A stretch of 64,000 bases of DNA from Zea mays (lineage: Eukaryota > Streptophyta > Magnoliopsida > Poales > Poaceae): assembly GCF_902167145.1 (NCBI RefSeq), contig NC_050097.1, forward strand, positions 46,608,095-46,672,094. Direction: 5' to 3'. The translations under genes were made by a program, and so were the position numbers. This document shows positions 34,012-46,707 of the stretch, one piece after another. Numbering within the stretch: position 1 is the stretch's first letter; every line of letters starts with the position of its first letter. The notes beneath the pieces are model-generated. The model saw nothing but the letters and a program-made list of their open reading frames with translations. It had not been told where the DNA came from and did not search any database.

Positions 34012-35320
34012 TGATAGTCGCCTAGAGGGGGGGGGTGAATAGGGCGAAACTGAAATTCTCACAAATAATCACAACTACAAGCCAGGTTAGCGTTAGAAAT
34101 ATAATCGAGTCCACGAAAGAGGGCGAAAAACAAATCGCAAGCAAATAATGAAGTGAGACACGCGGATTTGTTTTACCGAGGTTCGGTTTTCTCAAACCTA
34201 CTCCCCGTTGAGGAGGCCACAAAGGCCGGGTCTCTTTCAACCCTTCCCTCTCTCAAACGGTCCCTTGGATCGAGTGAGCTTCTCTTCTCAAATCACTTGG
34301 GAATCAAAACTTCCCGCAAGGGCCACCACACGATTGGTGCCTCTTGCCTCAATTACAAGTGAGTGTTTGTTCACAAGAAAGAATGCGAAAGAAAAGAAGT
34401 GATCCAAGCGCAAGAGCTCAAATGAACACTACAAATCACTCTCACTAGTCACTAGGGCTTTGTGTGGAGTTGGGAGAGGATTTGATCTCTTTCTGGTGTG
34501 CTTTGCAATGAATGCTAGCTCTTGTATAGTGGTTGGAAGCTGGAAACTTGGATGCAATGAATGGTGGGGTGGTTGGGGTATTTATAGCCCCAACCACCAA
34601 AAGTGGCCGTTGGGAGGCTGTCTGTTCGATGGCGCACCGGACAGTCCGGTGCACACCGGACAGTCCGGTGCCCCCGCCACGTCATCAGTGCCGTTGGAAA
34701 TCGACCGTTGGAGTTCTGACTTCTGGGCCCGCCTTGATGTCCAGTGGCGCACCGGACATGTACTGTAGAGTGTCCGGTGCGCCAGCATGGGCGTGCCTGA
34801 CCTCTGCGCGCGCTGGCGCGCAATAAATGCGCTGCAGGTAGCCGTTGGCGCCTGAAGTAGCCGTTGCTCCGCAGATGCACCGGACAGTTCGGTGCACACC
34901 GGACAGTCCGGTGAATTATAGCGGAGCGGCTGGAATGAAAACCCGAGGCTGGCGAGTTCCTGGGGCCACCCTTCCTTGGAGCACCGGACATGTCCGGTGC
35001 ACACCGGACAGTCCGGTGAATTATAGCGGAGTGGCCTCTGAAAATTCCCGAAGGTGACGAGTTTGAAACCTGAGTCCTCTGGTGCACCGGACATGTCCGG
35101 TGGCGCACCGGACAGTCCGGTGCGCCAGACCAGAGGAGCCTTCGGTTGCTCCTTTGCATTTTGTTGAACCCAACACTTGGTCATTTTATTGGCTAAGTGT
35201 GAACCTTTGACACCTGTATAACTAATATACTAGAGCAAACTAGTTAGTCCAAAGATTTGTGTTGGGCAATTCAACCACCAAAATTATATAGGAACTAGGT
35301 GTAAGCCTAATTCCCTTTCA
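34012..35320 (-). repeat. Element B 5' LTR
   Basis: 1309 bp and colinear with 25899-27205. The 2-bp length difference lies in the G run near 34026. Confidence 0.95.
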
Positions 35321-36800
35321 GCTATAACTGTCTATTTACTGATGTAGGTGTTACTGTCTTTAGAAGAAGTGATGATTCAGTAGCATTTAAGGGAGTGTTG
35401 GAGGGTCAGCTATACTTAGTTGATTTCAATAGAGCTGAACTCGACACTTGCTTAATTGCTAAGACTAATATGGGTTGGCTCTGGCATCGCCGACTAGCCC
35501 ATGTTGGGATGAAGAATCTTCACAAGCTTCTAAAGGGAGAGCACATTTTAGGACTAACAAATGTTCATTTTGAGAAAGATAGGGTCTATAGCGCATGCCA
35601 AGCAGGAAAGCAAGTTGGTGCTCATCATCCACACAAAAACATCATGACAATAGACAGGCCACTGGAGTTACTCCACATGGATCTATTCGGCCCGATAGCT
35701 TACATAAGCATCGACGAGAGTAAGTACTGTCTACTAATTGTGGAACCCGAGGAGCCTCCACATGCATAAGATCAACCATCATCTTCTTCCATGCAAGCAT
35801 CTCCACCAACCCAAGATGAGGATCAAGTTCAAGATGATGAAAATGAAGATCAAGAGGAGCCACCTCAAGAGGAGGACAATGATCAAGGGGGAGATGCTAA
35901 TGATCAAGACAAGGAAGATGATCAGGGTCCAAGACCGCTACACCCAAGAGTCCACCAAGCGATACAACGAGATCACCCCGTGAACTCCATCCTCGGCGAG
36001 ATTCATAAGGGGGTAACCACTCGATCTCGTGTCGCACATTTTTGTGAACATTACTCTTTTGTGTCTTCTATTGAGCCATACAGGGTGGAAGACATATTAA
36101 GAGACTCGGATTGGGTGTTGGCAATGCAAGAGGAGCTCAACAACTTCATGAGGAATGAGGTATGGTATCTTGTTCCACGTCCTAATCAAAATATTGTAGG
36201 AACCAAGTGGGTTTTCCGCAACAAGCAAGATGAGCATGGTGTGGTGACAAGGAACAAAGCCCGACTTGTGGCCAAGGGATATTCACAAGTCGAAGGTTTG
36301 GATTTCGGTGAAACCTATGCACCCGTAGCTAGGCTTGAGTCAATTCGTATATTACTTGCCTATGCTACTCACCATGGCTTTAAGCTTTATCAAATGGACG
36401 TGAAAAGTGCCTTCCTCAATGGACCAATCAAGGAAGAGGTCTATGTTGAGCAACCTCCCGGCTTTGAAGATAGTGAGTACCCTAACTATGTGTATAAACT
36501 CTCTAAGGCGCTTTATGGGCTCAAGCAAGCCCCAAGAGCATGGTATGAATGCCTAAGAGATTTTCTTATCACTAATGGATTCAAAGTCGGCAAAACCGAT
36601 CCTACACTCTTTACTAAAATTATTGCAAATGATTTGTTTGTATGCCAAATTTATGTTGATGATATCATATTTGGGTCTACTAACAAATCTACTTGTGAAA
36701 AGTTTAGTAGGATTATGATTCAAAAATTCGAGATGTCTATGATGGGGGAGTTGAAGTATTTCTTAGGATTTCAAGTGAAGCAACTCCAAGAGGGCACCTT
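35321..36800 (+). pseudogene. pol: Element O pol, part 2 (pre-integrase, RT), with integrase deletion
   Basis: Resumes as [16 protein letters not shown] after B. Pre-integrase [16 protein letters not shown] and the start of integrase ([14 protein letters not shown]) are present. At about 35741 the frame jumps from SKYCLLIVE to EPEEPPHA, losing roughly 0.7 kb that C retains (about 41362-42067): the second integrase Asp, the Glu and the linker are gone. A TAA follows at 35767. From 35791 the linker and RT are open ([21 protein letters not shown]) until C inserted after ACCTT (36796-36800). Confidence 0.88.
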
Positions 36801-37996
36801 TGAAAGGAAATTAGGCTTACACCTATTTCCTAATTGATTTTGGTGGTTGAATTGCCCAACACAAATAATTGGACTAATTAGTTTGCTCGAGTCTATAAGT
36901 TTTACAGGTGCCAAAGGTTCATAATAAGCCAATAAAAAGACCAAGAAAGGGTTCAAATAAAGAGAGCAAAAGACAACCCAAAGGCTCCCTGGTCTGGCGC
37001 ACCGGACTGTCCGGTGCGCCACCGGACAGTGTCCGGTGCACCAGGGCACTCGACGCTGAACTAGCTACCTTCGGAAAAATTAGTGGGCGCTCCGCTATAA
37101 TTCACCGGACTGTCCGGTGAAGCACCGGACAGTGTCCGGTGTCACACCGGACTGTCCAGTGTGCCAGCGGAGCAACGGCTACTTCGCGCGCAACGGTCGT
37201 CTGCAACCGCATTCAATGCGCTACAGTGCGCGCCAGAGTCAGAGCACGCGCGGGAGGCGCACCAGACAGTCTACAGGACCTGTCTGGTGCACCACCGGAC
37301 AGCCCAGAGGCCCCACAAGTCAGAGCTCCAACGGTCGAACCCCAACGGCTGGCTGACGTGGCTGGCGCACCGGACTGTCCGGTGCGCCATGCGACAGCAC
37401 ACTTCCAACGGCCATTTTTGGTGGTTGGGGCTATAAATACCCCAACCACCCCACATTGAATGGCATCCAAGTATCTACACTTCTACACCTTACAAGAGCT
37501 ATAGCATTCAATACAAGACACACCAAAGAGATCAAATCCTCTCCCAACTCCACTCAAAGCTTTAGTGATTAGAGAGAGAGATTTGTTGTGTTCATTTGAG
37601 CTCTTGCGCTTGGATTGCTTCTTTTCTTTCTCATTCTTCTTGTGATCAAACTCAATTGTAACCAAGGCAAGAGACACCAATCGTGTGGTGATCCTTGTGG
37701 GAACTTCGTGTTCCGTTTGATTGAGAAGAGAAGCTCACTCGGTCTAAGTGACCGTTTGAGAGAGGGAAGGGTTGAAAGAGACCCGGTCTTAGTGACCACC
37801 TCAACGGGGAGTAGGTTCGCAAGAACCGAACCTCGGTAAAACAAATCATCGTGTCTCGCTCTATATTTGCTCACGATTTGTTTTGTGCCCTCTCTCTCAA
37901 ACTCGTTTATATTTCCAACGCTAACTCGGCTTGTAGTTGTGCTTAAGTTTATAAAATTCAGATTCGCCCTATTCACCCCCCTCTAGGCGACTTTCA
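36801..37996 (+). repeat. Element C 5' LTR
   Basis: Starts TGAAAGGAAATTAGG and ends CTAGGCGACTTTCA. Palindromes CACCGGACTGTCCGGTG and CACCGGACAGTGTCCGGTG lie at 36999-37160 and 37369-37385. The TATA box TATAAATA is at 37432-37439. Confidence 0.94.
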
Positions 37997-37998
37997 AT

Positions 37999-38010
37999 TG
38001 GTATCGGAGC
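37999..38010 (+). other. Primer-binding site of C
   Basis: TGGTATCGGAGC, with the same A to G change as in O relative to the initiator Met tRNA consensus. Confidence 0.85.
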
Positions 38011-38044
38011 ACGGTGCTTCATTAGAGCTTAACCGCTCGAAGTG

Positions 38045-40672
38045 ATGTCGGGAGATCACGCCAAGAAGGAGATGATGACCGGCGAGAAGCTCGCTACAAG
38101 CCATGAGAAGGCTCCATCTGGGGAGTCCGCCAACAAGGTGAAGGGATCCCCTTCACACAACAAGTCGGGTCGGAGCGGTGACAAGAAGAAGAAAATGAGG
38201 AAGGTGGTCTACTACGAGACCGACTCTTCGTCACCATCCACCTCCGGCTCCGACACACCGTCCGTAACTTCTAAGCGCCATGAGCACAAGAAGTTTAGTA
38301 AGATTCCCTTACGCTATCCTCGCATTTCCAAACGTACTCCATTACTTTCCGTCCCATTAGGCAAACCACCTATGTTTGATGGTGAAGATTATAATATGTG
38401 GAGTGATAAAATGAGGCATCATCTAACCTCACTCCACACTAGCATTTGGGATGTTGTTGAAATTGGAGTACAGGTACCATCACCGGGGGATGAAGACTAT
38501 GATTCGGACGAGGTCGCCTAAATCCGTCACTTCAACTCTCAAGCCACCACTATACTCCTTGCCTCTCTAAGTCGAGAGGAGTATAACAAGGTGCAAGGGT
38601 TAAAGAGCGCCAAGGAGATTTGGGACGTACTCAAGACCGCACACGAAGGTGATGAGGTGACCAAAATCACCAAGCGGGAGACGATCGAGGGGGGGCTCGG
38701 TCAGTTCTGACTCAACCAAGGCGAAGATCCTCAAGCCATGTACAACTGCTTGAAGACCTTGGTGAACCAAGTGCGCAACCTCGGGAGCACCAAATGGGAT
38801 GACCATGAAATGGTCAAGGTTATTCTAAGATCCCTCGTTTTTCTTAATCCTACGCAAGTTCAATTAATTCGAGGTAATCCTAGATATACACTAATGTCTC
38901 CCGAGGAAGTAATAGGTAATTTTATGAGCTTTAAATTGATGATCAAAGGCTCAAAGAAAATCATCGAGCTAGATGGTCCCTCCACATCCGAAGCACAACC
39001 GGTCGCATTCAAGGCGACGGAGGAGAAGGAGGAGTCTACATCAAGTAGACAACCCATCGACACCTCTAAGCTCGACAATGAGGAAATGACGCTCATCATC
39101 AAGAGCTTTCGCCAACTCCTCAAACAAAGGAAGGAGAAAGATTACAAGCCCCGTTCCAAGAAGGTGTGCTACAAATGTGGTAAGCCCGGTCATTTCATTG
39201 CTAAATATCTGTTATCTAGTGATAGTGACAGGGGCGACGACAAGAAGGGCAAGAGGAGAGAAAAGAAGAGGTACTACAAGAAGAGGGGCGGCGATGCCCA
39301 TGTGTGCCGCGAGTGGGACTCCGAGAAGAGCTCCTCCGACTCCTCCTTCGACGAGGACGCCGCTAACATCACCGTCACCAAGGGCCTCCTCTTCCCCAAC
39401 GTCGGCCACAAGTGCCTCATGGCAAAGGACGGTAAAAGGAAGAAGGTAAAATCAAAATCCTCCACTAAATATGAAACCTCTAGTGATGAGGATAATGTTA
39501 GTGATGAGGAGGATATTTTGCGTACCCTTTTTGCCAACCTAAACATGCAACAAAAGGAAAAACTGAATGAACTAATTAGTGTTATTCATGAGAAGGATGA
39601 TCTCTTGGACTCTCAAGAGGACTTCCTAACTAAAGAAAATAAGAAGCATTTTAAGGTTAAGAATGCTTATGCTTTAGAAGTTGAAAAATGTGAAAAATTA
39701 TCTAGTGAGCTAAGCACATGCCATGATATTATTACCAACCTTAGAAATGAGAATGCTAGTTTAATTGCTAAGGTTGATTCTAATGTTAGTGATGTTTCAA
39801 TTACCAATCTTAAAGATGATAATGTTAATTTACTTGCTAAGATTGAAAAAATGAATGTTGCTCTTGCTAGCCTTAGAGATGAAAATGAAAATTTGATTGA
39901 TAAGGCTAAGGATTTAGATGTTTGCAATGCTTTCATTTCCGATCTTAGAGATAAGAATGATATTTTACGTGCTAAGATTGTTGAACTTAATTCTTGCAAA
40001 CCCTCTACATCTACCATTGAGCATGTTTCCATTTGTACTAGATGTAGAGACATTAATATTGATGCTATTCATGATCACCTAGCTTTAATTAAGAAACAAA
40101 ATGATCACATAGCTCAACTTAATGCTAAAATTAATGAGCATGACTTAGAAAATAAAAAAATTAAATTTGCTAGAAGCATGCTCTATAGTGGGAGACGCCC
40201 TGGCATCAAGGATGGCATTGGCTTCCAAAAGGGGGACAATGTCAAACTTAATGCCCCTCCTAAAAGATTGTCTAACTTTGTAAAGGGCAAGGCTCCCATG
40301 CCTCAGGATAACGAAGGTTACATTTTATACCCTGTCGATTATCCTGAGAGCAAAATTAGGAGAATTCACTCTAGGAAGTCTCATTCTGGCCCTAATCATG
40401 CTTTTATGTATAAGGGTGAGACATCTAGCTCTAGGCAATCAACCCGTGCTAAATTGCCTAGAAAGAAAACTCCTATTGCATCAAATGATCATAATATCTC
40501 ATTTAAAACTTTTGATGCATCCTATGTGTTGACTAACAAATCCGGCAAGGTAGTTGCCAAATATGTTGGGGACAAACACAAGGGCTCCAAGACTTGTGTT
40601 TGGTTACCCAAAGTTCTTGTATCTAATGTCAAAGGACCCAAAATCGTTTGGGTACCTAAAATCAAGAACTAA
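38045..40672 (+). pseudogene. gag: Element C gag, two stops and a mutated zinc knuckle
   Basis: Starts MSGDHAKKEMMTGEKLATSH and ends IVWVPKIKN. In-frame TAA at 38519-38521 (CAA in O and B) and TGA at 38708-38710. The long downstream part (38738-40672) is open, but its zinc knuckle reads CYKCGKPGHFIAKY, so the fourth zinc ligand Cys has become Tyr. Coiled-coil repeats (NLRNENASLIAK and related) occupy about 39730-40000. The layout otherwise matches B. Confidence 0.9.
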
Positions 40673-40691
40673 ACTTGTTTTTTAGGTTTAT

Positions 40692-43600
40692 GCATCCGGG
40701 GGCTCAAGTTGGATCATCGATAGCGGGTGCACAAACCATATGACAGGGGAGAAAAAGATGTTCTCCTCCTATGAGAAAAACCAAGATCCCCAAGGAGCTA
40801 TCACATTCGGGGATGGAAATCAAGGTTTGGTCAAAGGACTGGGTAAAATTGCTATATCACCTGACCATTCCATTTCCAATGTTTTTCTTGTAGATTCTTT
40901 AGATTACAACTTGCTTTCAGTTTCACAATTATGTAAAATGGGCTACAACTGTCTTTTTACAGATGTAGGTGTTACTGTCTTTAGAAGAAGTGATGATTCA
41001 ATAGCATTTAAGGGAGTGTTAGAGGGTCAGCTATACTTAGTAGACTTTGAAAGAGCTAAACTCGACACGTGCTTAATTGCTAAGACTAACATGAGCTGGT
41101 TCTGGCATCGCCGACTAGCACATGTTGGGATGAAGAATCTTCACAAACTTCTAAAGGGAGAACATATTTTGGGACTAACAAATGTTCATTTTGAGAAAGA
41201 CAGGATTTGTAGCGCATGTCAGGCAGGGAAGCAAGTTGGTGTTCATCATCCACACAAGAACATCATGACGACTGACAGGCCACTCGAGCTCCTACACATG
41301 GACCTATTCGGCCCGATTGCTTACATAAGCATCGGCGGGAGTAAGTACTGTCTAGTTATTGTGGATGACTATTCTCGCTTCACTTAGGTGTTCTTTTTGC
41401 AGGAAAAATCACATACCTAAGAGACCTTAAAAGGATTCTTGAGACGGGCTCAAAACGAGTTCGGCTTAAGGATCAAGAAAATAAGAAGCGACAACGGAAC
41501 AGAGTTCAAAAACTCACAAATTGAAGGCTTCCTTGAGGAGGAGGGCATCAAGCATGAGTTCTCTTCTCCCTACACGCCACAACAAAATGGTGTAGTGGAG
41601 AGGAAGAATAGAACTCTATTGGACATGGCAAGAACCATGCTTGATGAGTACAAGACTTCAGATCGATTTTGGGCCAAAGCGGTCAACACCGCTTGCTACG
41701 CCATCAATCGGTTGTATCTACATCGAATCCTCAAGAAGACATCATACGAACTCCTTACCGGTAAAAAGCCAAATGTTTCATATTTTAGAGTCTTTGGTAT
41801 CAAATGCTTTATTCTTGTTAAAAGAGGTAGAAAATCAAAATTTCCTCCTAAGACTGTAGAAGGCTTTTTACTAGGATATGATTCAAACACAAGGGCATAT
41901 AGAGTCTTTAACAAGTCCTCTGGATAAGTTGAAGTTTCTTGTGACATTGTGTTTGATGAGACTAACGGCTCTCAAATAGAGCAAGTTGATCTTGATGAGA
42001 TAGGTGATGAAGAGGCTCCGTGCGTCGCACTAAGGAACATATCCATTGGGGATGTGTGTCCTAAGGAATCCGAAGAGCCACCACATGCACAAGATCAACC
42101 ATCTTCCTCAATACAAGCATCTCCACCAACTCAAGATGAGGATGAAGCTCAAAAAGATGAAGAAGAAGATCAAGGAGTTGAGCCACCTCAAGAGGAGAGC
42201 AATGATCAAGGGGGAGATGCCAATAATCAAGATGAGGAAGATGAACAAGTTCCAAAACCGCCACACCCAAGAGTCCACCAAGCAATCCAACGAGATCACC
42301 CCGTCGACACCATCCTCGGCGACATTCATAAGGGGGTAACCACTAGATCTCGTGTTGCACATTTTTGTGAGCATTACTCTTTTGTTTCCTCTATTGAGCC
42401 ACACAGGGTAGAGGAAGCACTACAAGATTTGGATTGGGTGGTGGCGATGCAAGAGGAGCTCAACAACTTCACTAGGAATGAGGTATGGCATTTAGTTCCA
42501 CGTCCTAATCAAAATGTTTAGGAACCAAGTGGGTCTTCCGCAACAAGCAAGATGAGCAATGGTGTGGTGTCAAGGAACAAAGCCCGACTTGTGGCCAAGA
42601 GGTATTCACAAGTCGAAGGCTTGGACTTTTCGGTGAAACCTATGCACCCGTAGCTAGGCTTGAGTCAATTCGCATTTTACTTGCCTATGCTACTTACCAT
42701 GGCTTCAAGCTTTATCAAATGGATGTGAAAAGTGCCTTCCTCAATGGACCAATCAAGGAAGAGGTCTATGTTGAGCAACCTCCCGGCTTTGAAGATAGTG
42801 AGTGCCCTAATCACGTATATAAACTCTCTAAGGCGCTTTATGGGCTAAAGCAAGCCCCAAGAGCATGCTATGAATGCCTAAGAGATTTTCTTATCACTAA
42901 TGGCTTCAAAGTCGGAAAAGCCGATCCTACTTTATTTACTAAAACTCTTGACAATGATTTGTTTGTATGCCAAATTTATGTTGATGACATTATTTTTGGG
43001 TCTACTAATGAATCTACATGTGAGGAATTTAGTAGGATCATGACACAGAAATTCGAGATGTCGATGATGGGGGAGTTGAAGTACTTCTTGGGATTTTAAG
43101 TGAAGCAACTCCAAGAGGGCACCTTCATTAGCCAAACGAAGTATACTCAAGACATTCTAAACAAGTTTGGGATGAAGGATGCCAAGCCCATCAAGACACC
43201 CATGGGAACAAATGGGCATCTCGACCTCGACACGGGAGGTAAATCCGTAGATCAAAAGGTATACCGGTCGATGATAGGCTCTTTACTCTATTTATGTGCA
43301 TCTCGATCGGACATAATGCTTTCCGTATGCATGTGTGCAAGATTCCAAGCCGACCCTAAGGAAGCTCACCTTACGGCCGTAAAACGAATCTTAAGATATT
43401 TAGTTTATACTCCTAAGTTTGGGCTTTGGTACCCTCGGGGATCCACATTTGATTTAATTGGTTATTCGGATGTCGATTGGGCAGGGTGTAAAATTAATAG
43501 AAAGAGCACATCGGGGACTTGCCAGTTCTTGGGAAGATCCTTGGTGTCTTGGGCTTCAAAGAAGCAAAATTCTGTCGCTCTTTCTACCGCCGAAGCCGAG

Positions 43601-43895
43601 TATATTGTCGCAGGCCATTGTTGCGCGCAATTACTTTGGATGAGGCAAACCCTTAGGGACTATGTTTACAAATTAACCAAAGTTCCTCTTCTATGTGATA
43701 ATGAGAGTGCAATCCGCATGGCGGATAATCCCGTATCATTTTCTAAGGGATCACCAACAAAAGGGGGATATCGAGATTGCTTATATCAACACTAAAGAAC
43801 AATTAGCCGATATCTTTACCAAGCCACTAGATGAACAAACCTTTAACAAACTTAGGCATGAGCTAAATATTCTTGATTCTCGGAATTTCTTTTAA
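40692..43895 (+). pseudogene. pol: Element C pol, multiple stops and frameshifts
   Basis: All copia pol domains are present in order: protease ASGGSSWIIDSGC at 40692, pre-integrase, integrase ([34 protein letters not shown]), RT ([13 protein letters not shown] near 42976) and RNase H to LDSRNFF at 43895. Against B, the defects seen are: TAG at about 41386 for Trp; TAA near 41926; a 1-nt loss near 42519; 1-nt gains near 42560 and 42628; TAA at about 43098 for Gln; and a deletion near 43735 that removes [13 protein letters not shown] residues in RNase H. Non-functional. Confidence 0.92.
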
Positions 43896-44697
43896 TGTCT
43901 TGCATACATAGCTCATAAATATACCTTTGATCATATCTCTTTCATGTGCTATGACTAATGTGTTTTCAAGTATATTTCAAACCAAGTCATAGGTGTATTG
44001 AAAGGGAATTGGAGTCTTCGGCAAAGACAAAGGCTTCCACTCCACTCCATCAAATTACTCATCCTTCGCCGTCGCTCCGAGCAACTCTCCGACTTTGGTA
44101 TAATCTTCACTCATATTTTGGTTGCCAAAGGGGAGAAAGTAGTTTAAAAGGGCTTATATTTCACTCAAGTATTTGTTTTTGGCGATTCATGCCAAAGGGG
44201 GAGAAAGTATTAGCCCAAAACAAAAGGATCGCACCACCACCTAAATTTAAAAACGATTTTCAAATTGGTATCTTATTGTGTTCAAAAGGGGGAGAAAGTA
44301 GTACTTTCAAAAATGGTGTCTTAAAACCCTCTTGAACACTAAGAGGATGATCTTATATAAGGGGAGTTTTGTTTAGTCAAAGGAAAAGCATTTGAAACAA
44401 GGGGAGAAAATTTCAAATCTTGAAAATGCTTCTCAAAATCTTACTCATTTATCTTTGATTATTTGCAAAAGAACTTTGAAAAGAATTTACAAAAGTATTT
44501 GCAAAAACAAAACATGTGGTGCAAGCGAGGTCCAAAATGTTGAGAATATAAAGAAACAATCCATGCATATCCTATGAAAATATTTATTGGTTCAATTCTT
44601 AGTAACCTTTGCACTTACATTTTGCAAACTAGTTCAATTATGCACTTCTATACTTGCTTTGGTTTGTGTTGGCATCAATCACCAAAAAGGGGGAGAT
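43896..44697 (+). other. Element C 3' untranslated region and polypurine tract
   Basis: Non-coding; GGGGGAGAAAGT motifs near 44200 and 44290, and the AAAAAGGGGGAGAT tract at 44684-44697 before the 3' LTR. Confidence 0.85.
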
Positions 44698-45899
44698 TGA
44701 AAGGGAATTAGGCTTACACATATTTCCTAATTGATTTTGGTGGTTGAATTGCCCAACACAAATAATTGGACTAAGTAGTTTGCTCGAGTCTATAAGTTTT
44801 ACAGGTGCCAAAGGTTCACAATAAGCCAATAAAAAGACCAAAAAAGGGTTCAAACAAATAGAGCAAAAGACAACCCAAAGGCTCCCTGGTCTGGCGCACC
44901 GGACTGTCCGGTGCGCCACCGGACAGTGTCCGGTGCACCAGGGCACTCGACGCTGAACTAGCTACCTTCGGGAAAATCAGTGGGCGCTCCGCTATAATTC
45001 ACCGGACTGTCCGGTGAAGCACCGGACAGTGTCCGATGTCACACCAGACTGTCCGGTGTGCCAGCGGAGCAACGGCTACTTCGCGCGCAACGGTCGTCTG
45101 CAACCGCATTCAATGCGCTACAGTGCGCGCCAGAGTCAGAGAACGCGCGGGAGGCGCACCGGACAGTCTACAGGACCTGTCTGGTGCACCACCGGACAGC
45201 CTAGAGGCCCCACAAGTCAGAGCTCCAACGGTCGAACCCCAACGGCTGGCTGACGTGGCTGGCGCACCGGAGTGTCCGGTGCGCCATGCGACAGCACACT
45301 TTCAACGGCCATTTTTGGTGGTTGGGGCTATAAATACCCCAACCACCCCACATTGAATGGCATCCAAGTTTCTACACTTCTACACCTTACAAGAGCTATA
45401 GCATTCAATACAAGACACACCAAAGAGATCAAATCCTCTCCCAACTCCACTCAAAGCTTTAGTGATTAGAGAGAGAGATTTGTTGTGTTCATTTGAGCTC
45501 TTGTGCTTGGATTGCTTCTTTTCTTTCTCATTCTTCTTGTGATCAAACTCAATTGTAACCAAGGCAAGAGACACCAATCGTGTGGTGGTCCTTGCGGGAA
45601 CTTCGTGTTCCGTTTGATTGAGAAGAGAAGCTCACTCGGTCTAAGTAGCCGTTTGAGAGAGGGAAGGGTTGAAAGAGACCCGGTCTTAGTGACCACCTCA
45701 ACGGGGAGTAGGTTCGCAAGAACCGAACCTCGGTAAAACAAATCATCGTGTCTCGCTCTTTATTTGCTCACGATTTGTTTTGCGCCCTCTCTCTCAGACT
45801 CGTTTATATTTCCAACGCTAACCCGGCTTATAGTTGTGCTTAAGTTTATAAATTTCAGATTCGCCCTATTCACCCCCCCCCCCCTCTAGGCGACTTTCA
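44698..45899 (+). repeat. Element C 3' LTR
   Basis: 1202 bp. Begins TGAAAGGGAATTAGG and ends with a 12-C run then TCTAGGCGACTTTCA. Colinear with 36801-37996. Confidence 0.95.
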
Positions 45900-46707
45900 A
45901 CCTTCATCAGCCAAACCAAGTACATTCAAGATATACTTACCAAGTTTGGAATGATGGCTGCCAAGCCCATCAAGACACCCATGGGAACCAATGGGCATCT
46001 CGACCTCGACACGGAAGGTAAATCCGTAGCTTAAAAAGTATATCGGTCGATGATAGGATCTTTACTCTATTTATGTGCATCTCGACCGCATATTATGCTT
46101 TCCGTATGCATGTGTGCAAGATTCCAAGCCGATCCTAAGGAAGTTCACCTTAGGGCCGTGAAAAGAATCTTGAGATATTTAGTTCATACACATAAGTTCG
46201 GTCTTTGGTACCCTAAGGGATCCACTTTTGATTTAATAGGTTATTCAGATGTTGATTGGGCAGGGTGTAAAATTGATAGAAAGAGCACATCAGGGACTTG
46301 TCAGTTCTTGGGAAGATCCCTGGTGTCTTGGGCTTTAAAGAAACAAAATTCAGTAGCTCTTTCTAACGCCGAAGCCGAGTACATTGCCGCAGGCCATTGT
46401 TGCGTGCAATTACTTTGGATGAGGCAAACCCTTAGGGACTATGGCTACAAATTTAGCAAAGTCCCTTTCCTATGTGATAATGAGAGTGCAATCCGCATGA
46501 CGAATAATCCCGTTGAGCACAGCCGCACTAAGCACATAGTCATTCGGTATCACTTTTTGAGGGATCACCAACAACGGGGGATATCGAGATAGCCTATGTG
46601 AGCACCAAAGAACAATTAGCCGATATCTTTATCAAACCATTAGATGAGAAAACCTTTACCAAACTTAGGAATGAGCTAAACATTCTTGATTCTCGGAATT
46701 TTGATTG
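45900..46707 (+). pseudogene. pol: Element O pol, part 3 (end of RT, RNase H)
   Basis: Continues O's RT after C with FISQTKYIQDILTKFG. A TAA lies near 46031 in place of a Gln codon. The RNase H region ([46 protein letters not shown]) is open from 46050 to about 46592, then a 1-nt change in the AAAGGGGG-equivalent tract shifts the frame before the terminal residues (LDSRNFD). Confidence 0.9.

Larger units (their letters stand above)
25899..35320 (-). mobile_element. Element B: near-complete SIRE-type Ty1/copia with intact pol
   Basis: 9.4 kb with a perfect TSD GCTAT at 25894-25898 and 35321-35325. LTRs are 1307 and 1309 bp. It has an iMet primer site, gag with one stop, an open pol and a 3' untranslated region. 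By eye the LTRs differ by about 12 substitutions plus G-run length (about 0.9%). Resembles the maize Opie/Ji group as remembered. Confidence 0.94.
36801..45899 (+). mobile_element. Element C: decayed SIRE-type Ty1/copia
   Basis: 9.1 kb inserted in O's RT, with a perfect TSD ACCTT at 36796-36800 and 45900-45904. LTRs are 1196 and 1202 bp; the 6-bp difference is entirely a C-run (6 versus 12 C) near the 3' end. By eye about 29 substitutions separate them (about 2.4%). Gag and pol carry many stops and shifts. Confidence 0.94.

Noticed and set aside
35395..35769. Considered as a free-standing small gene
   Set aside because: It is the middle of O's pol, bounded by insertion B and the integrase deletion.
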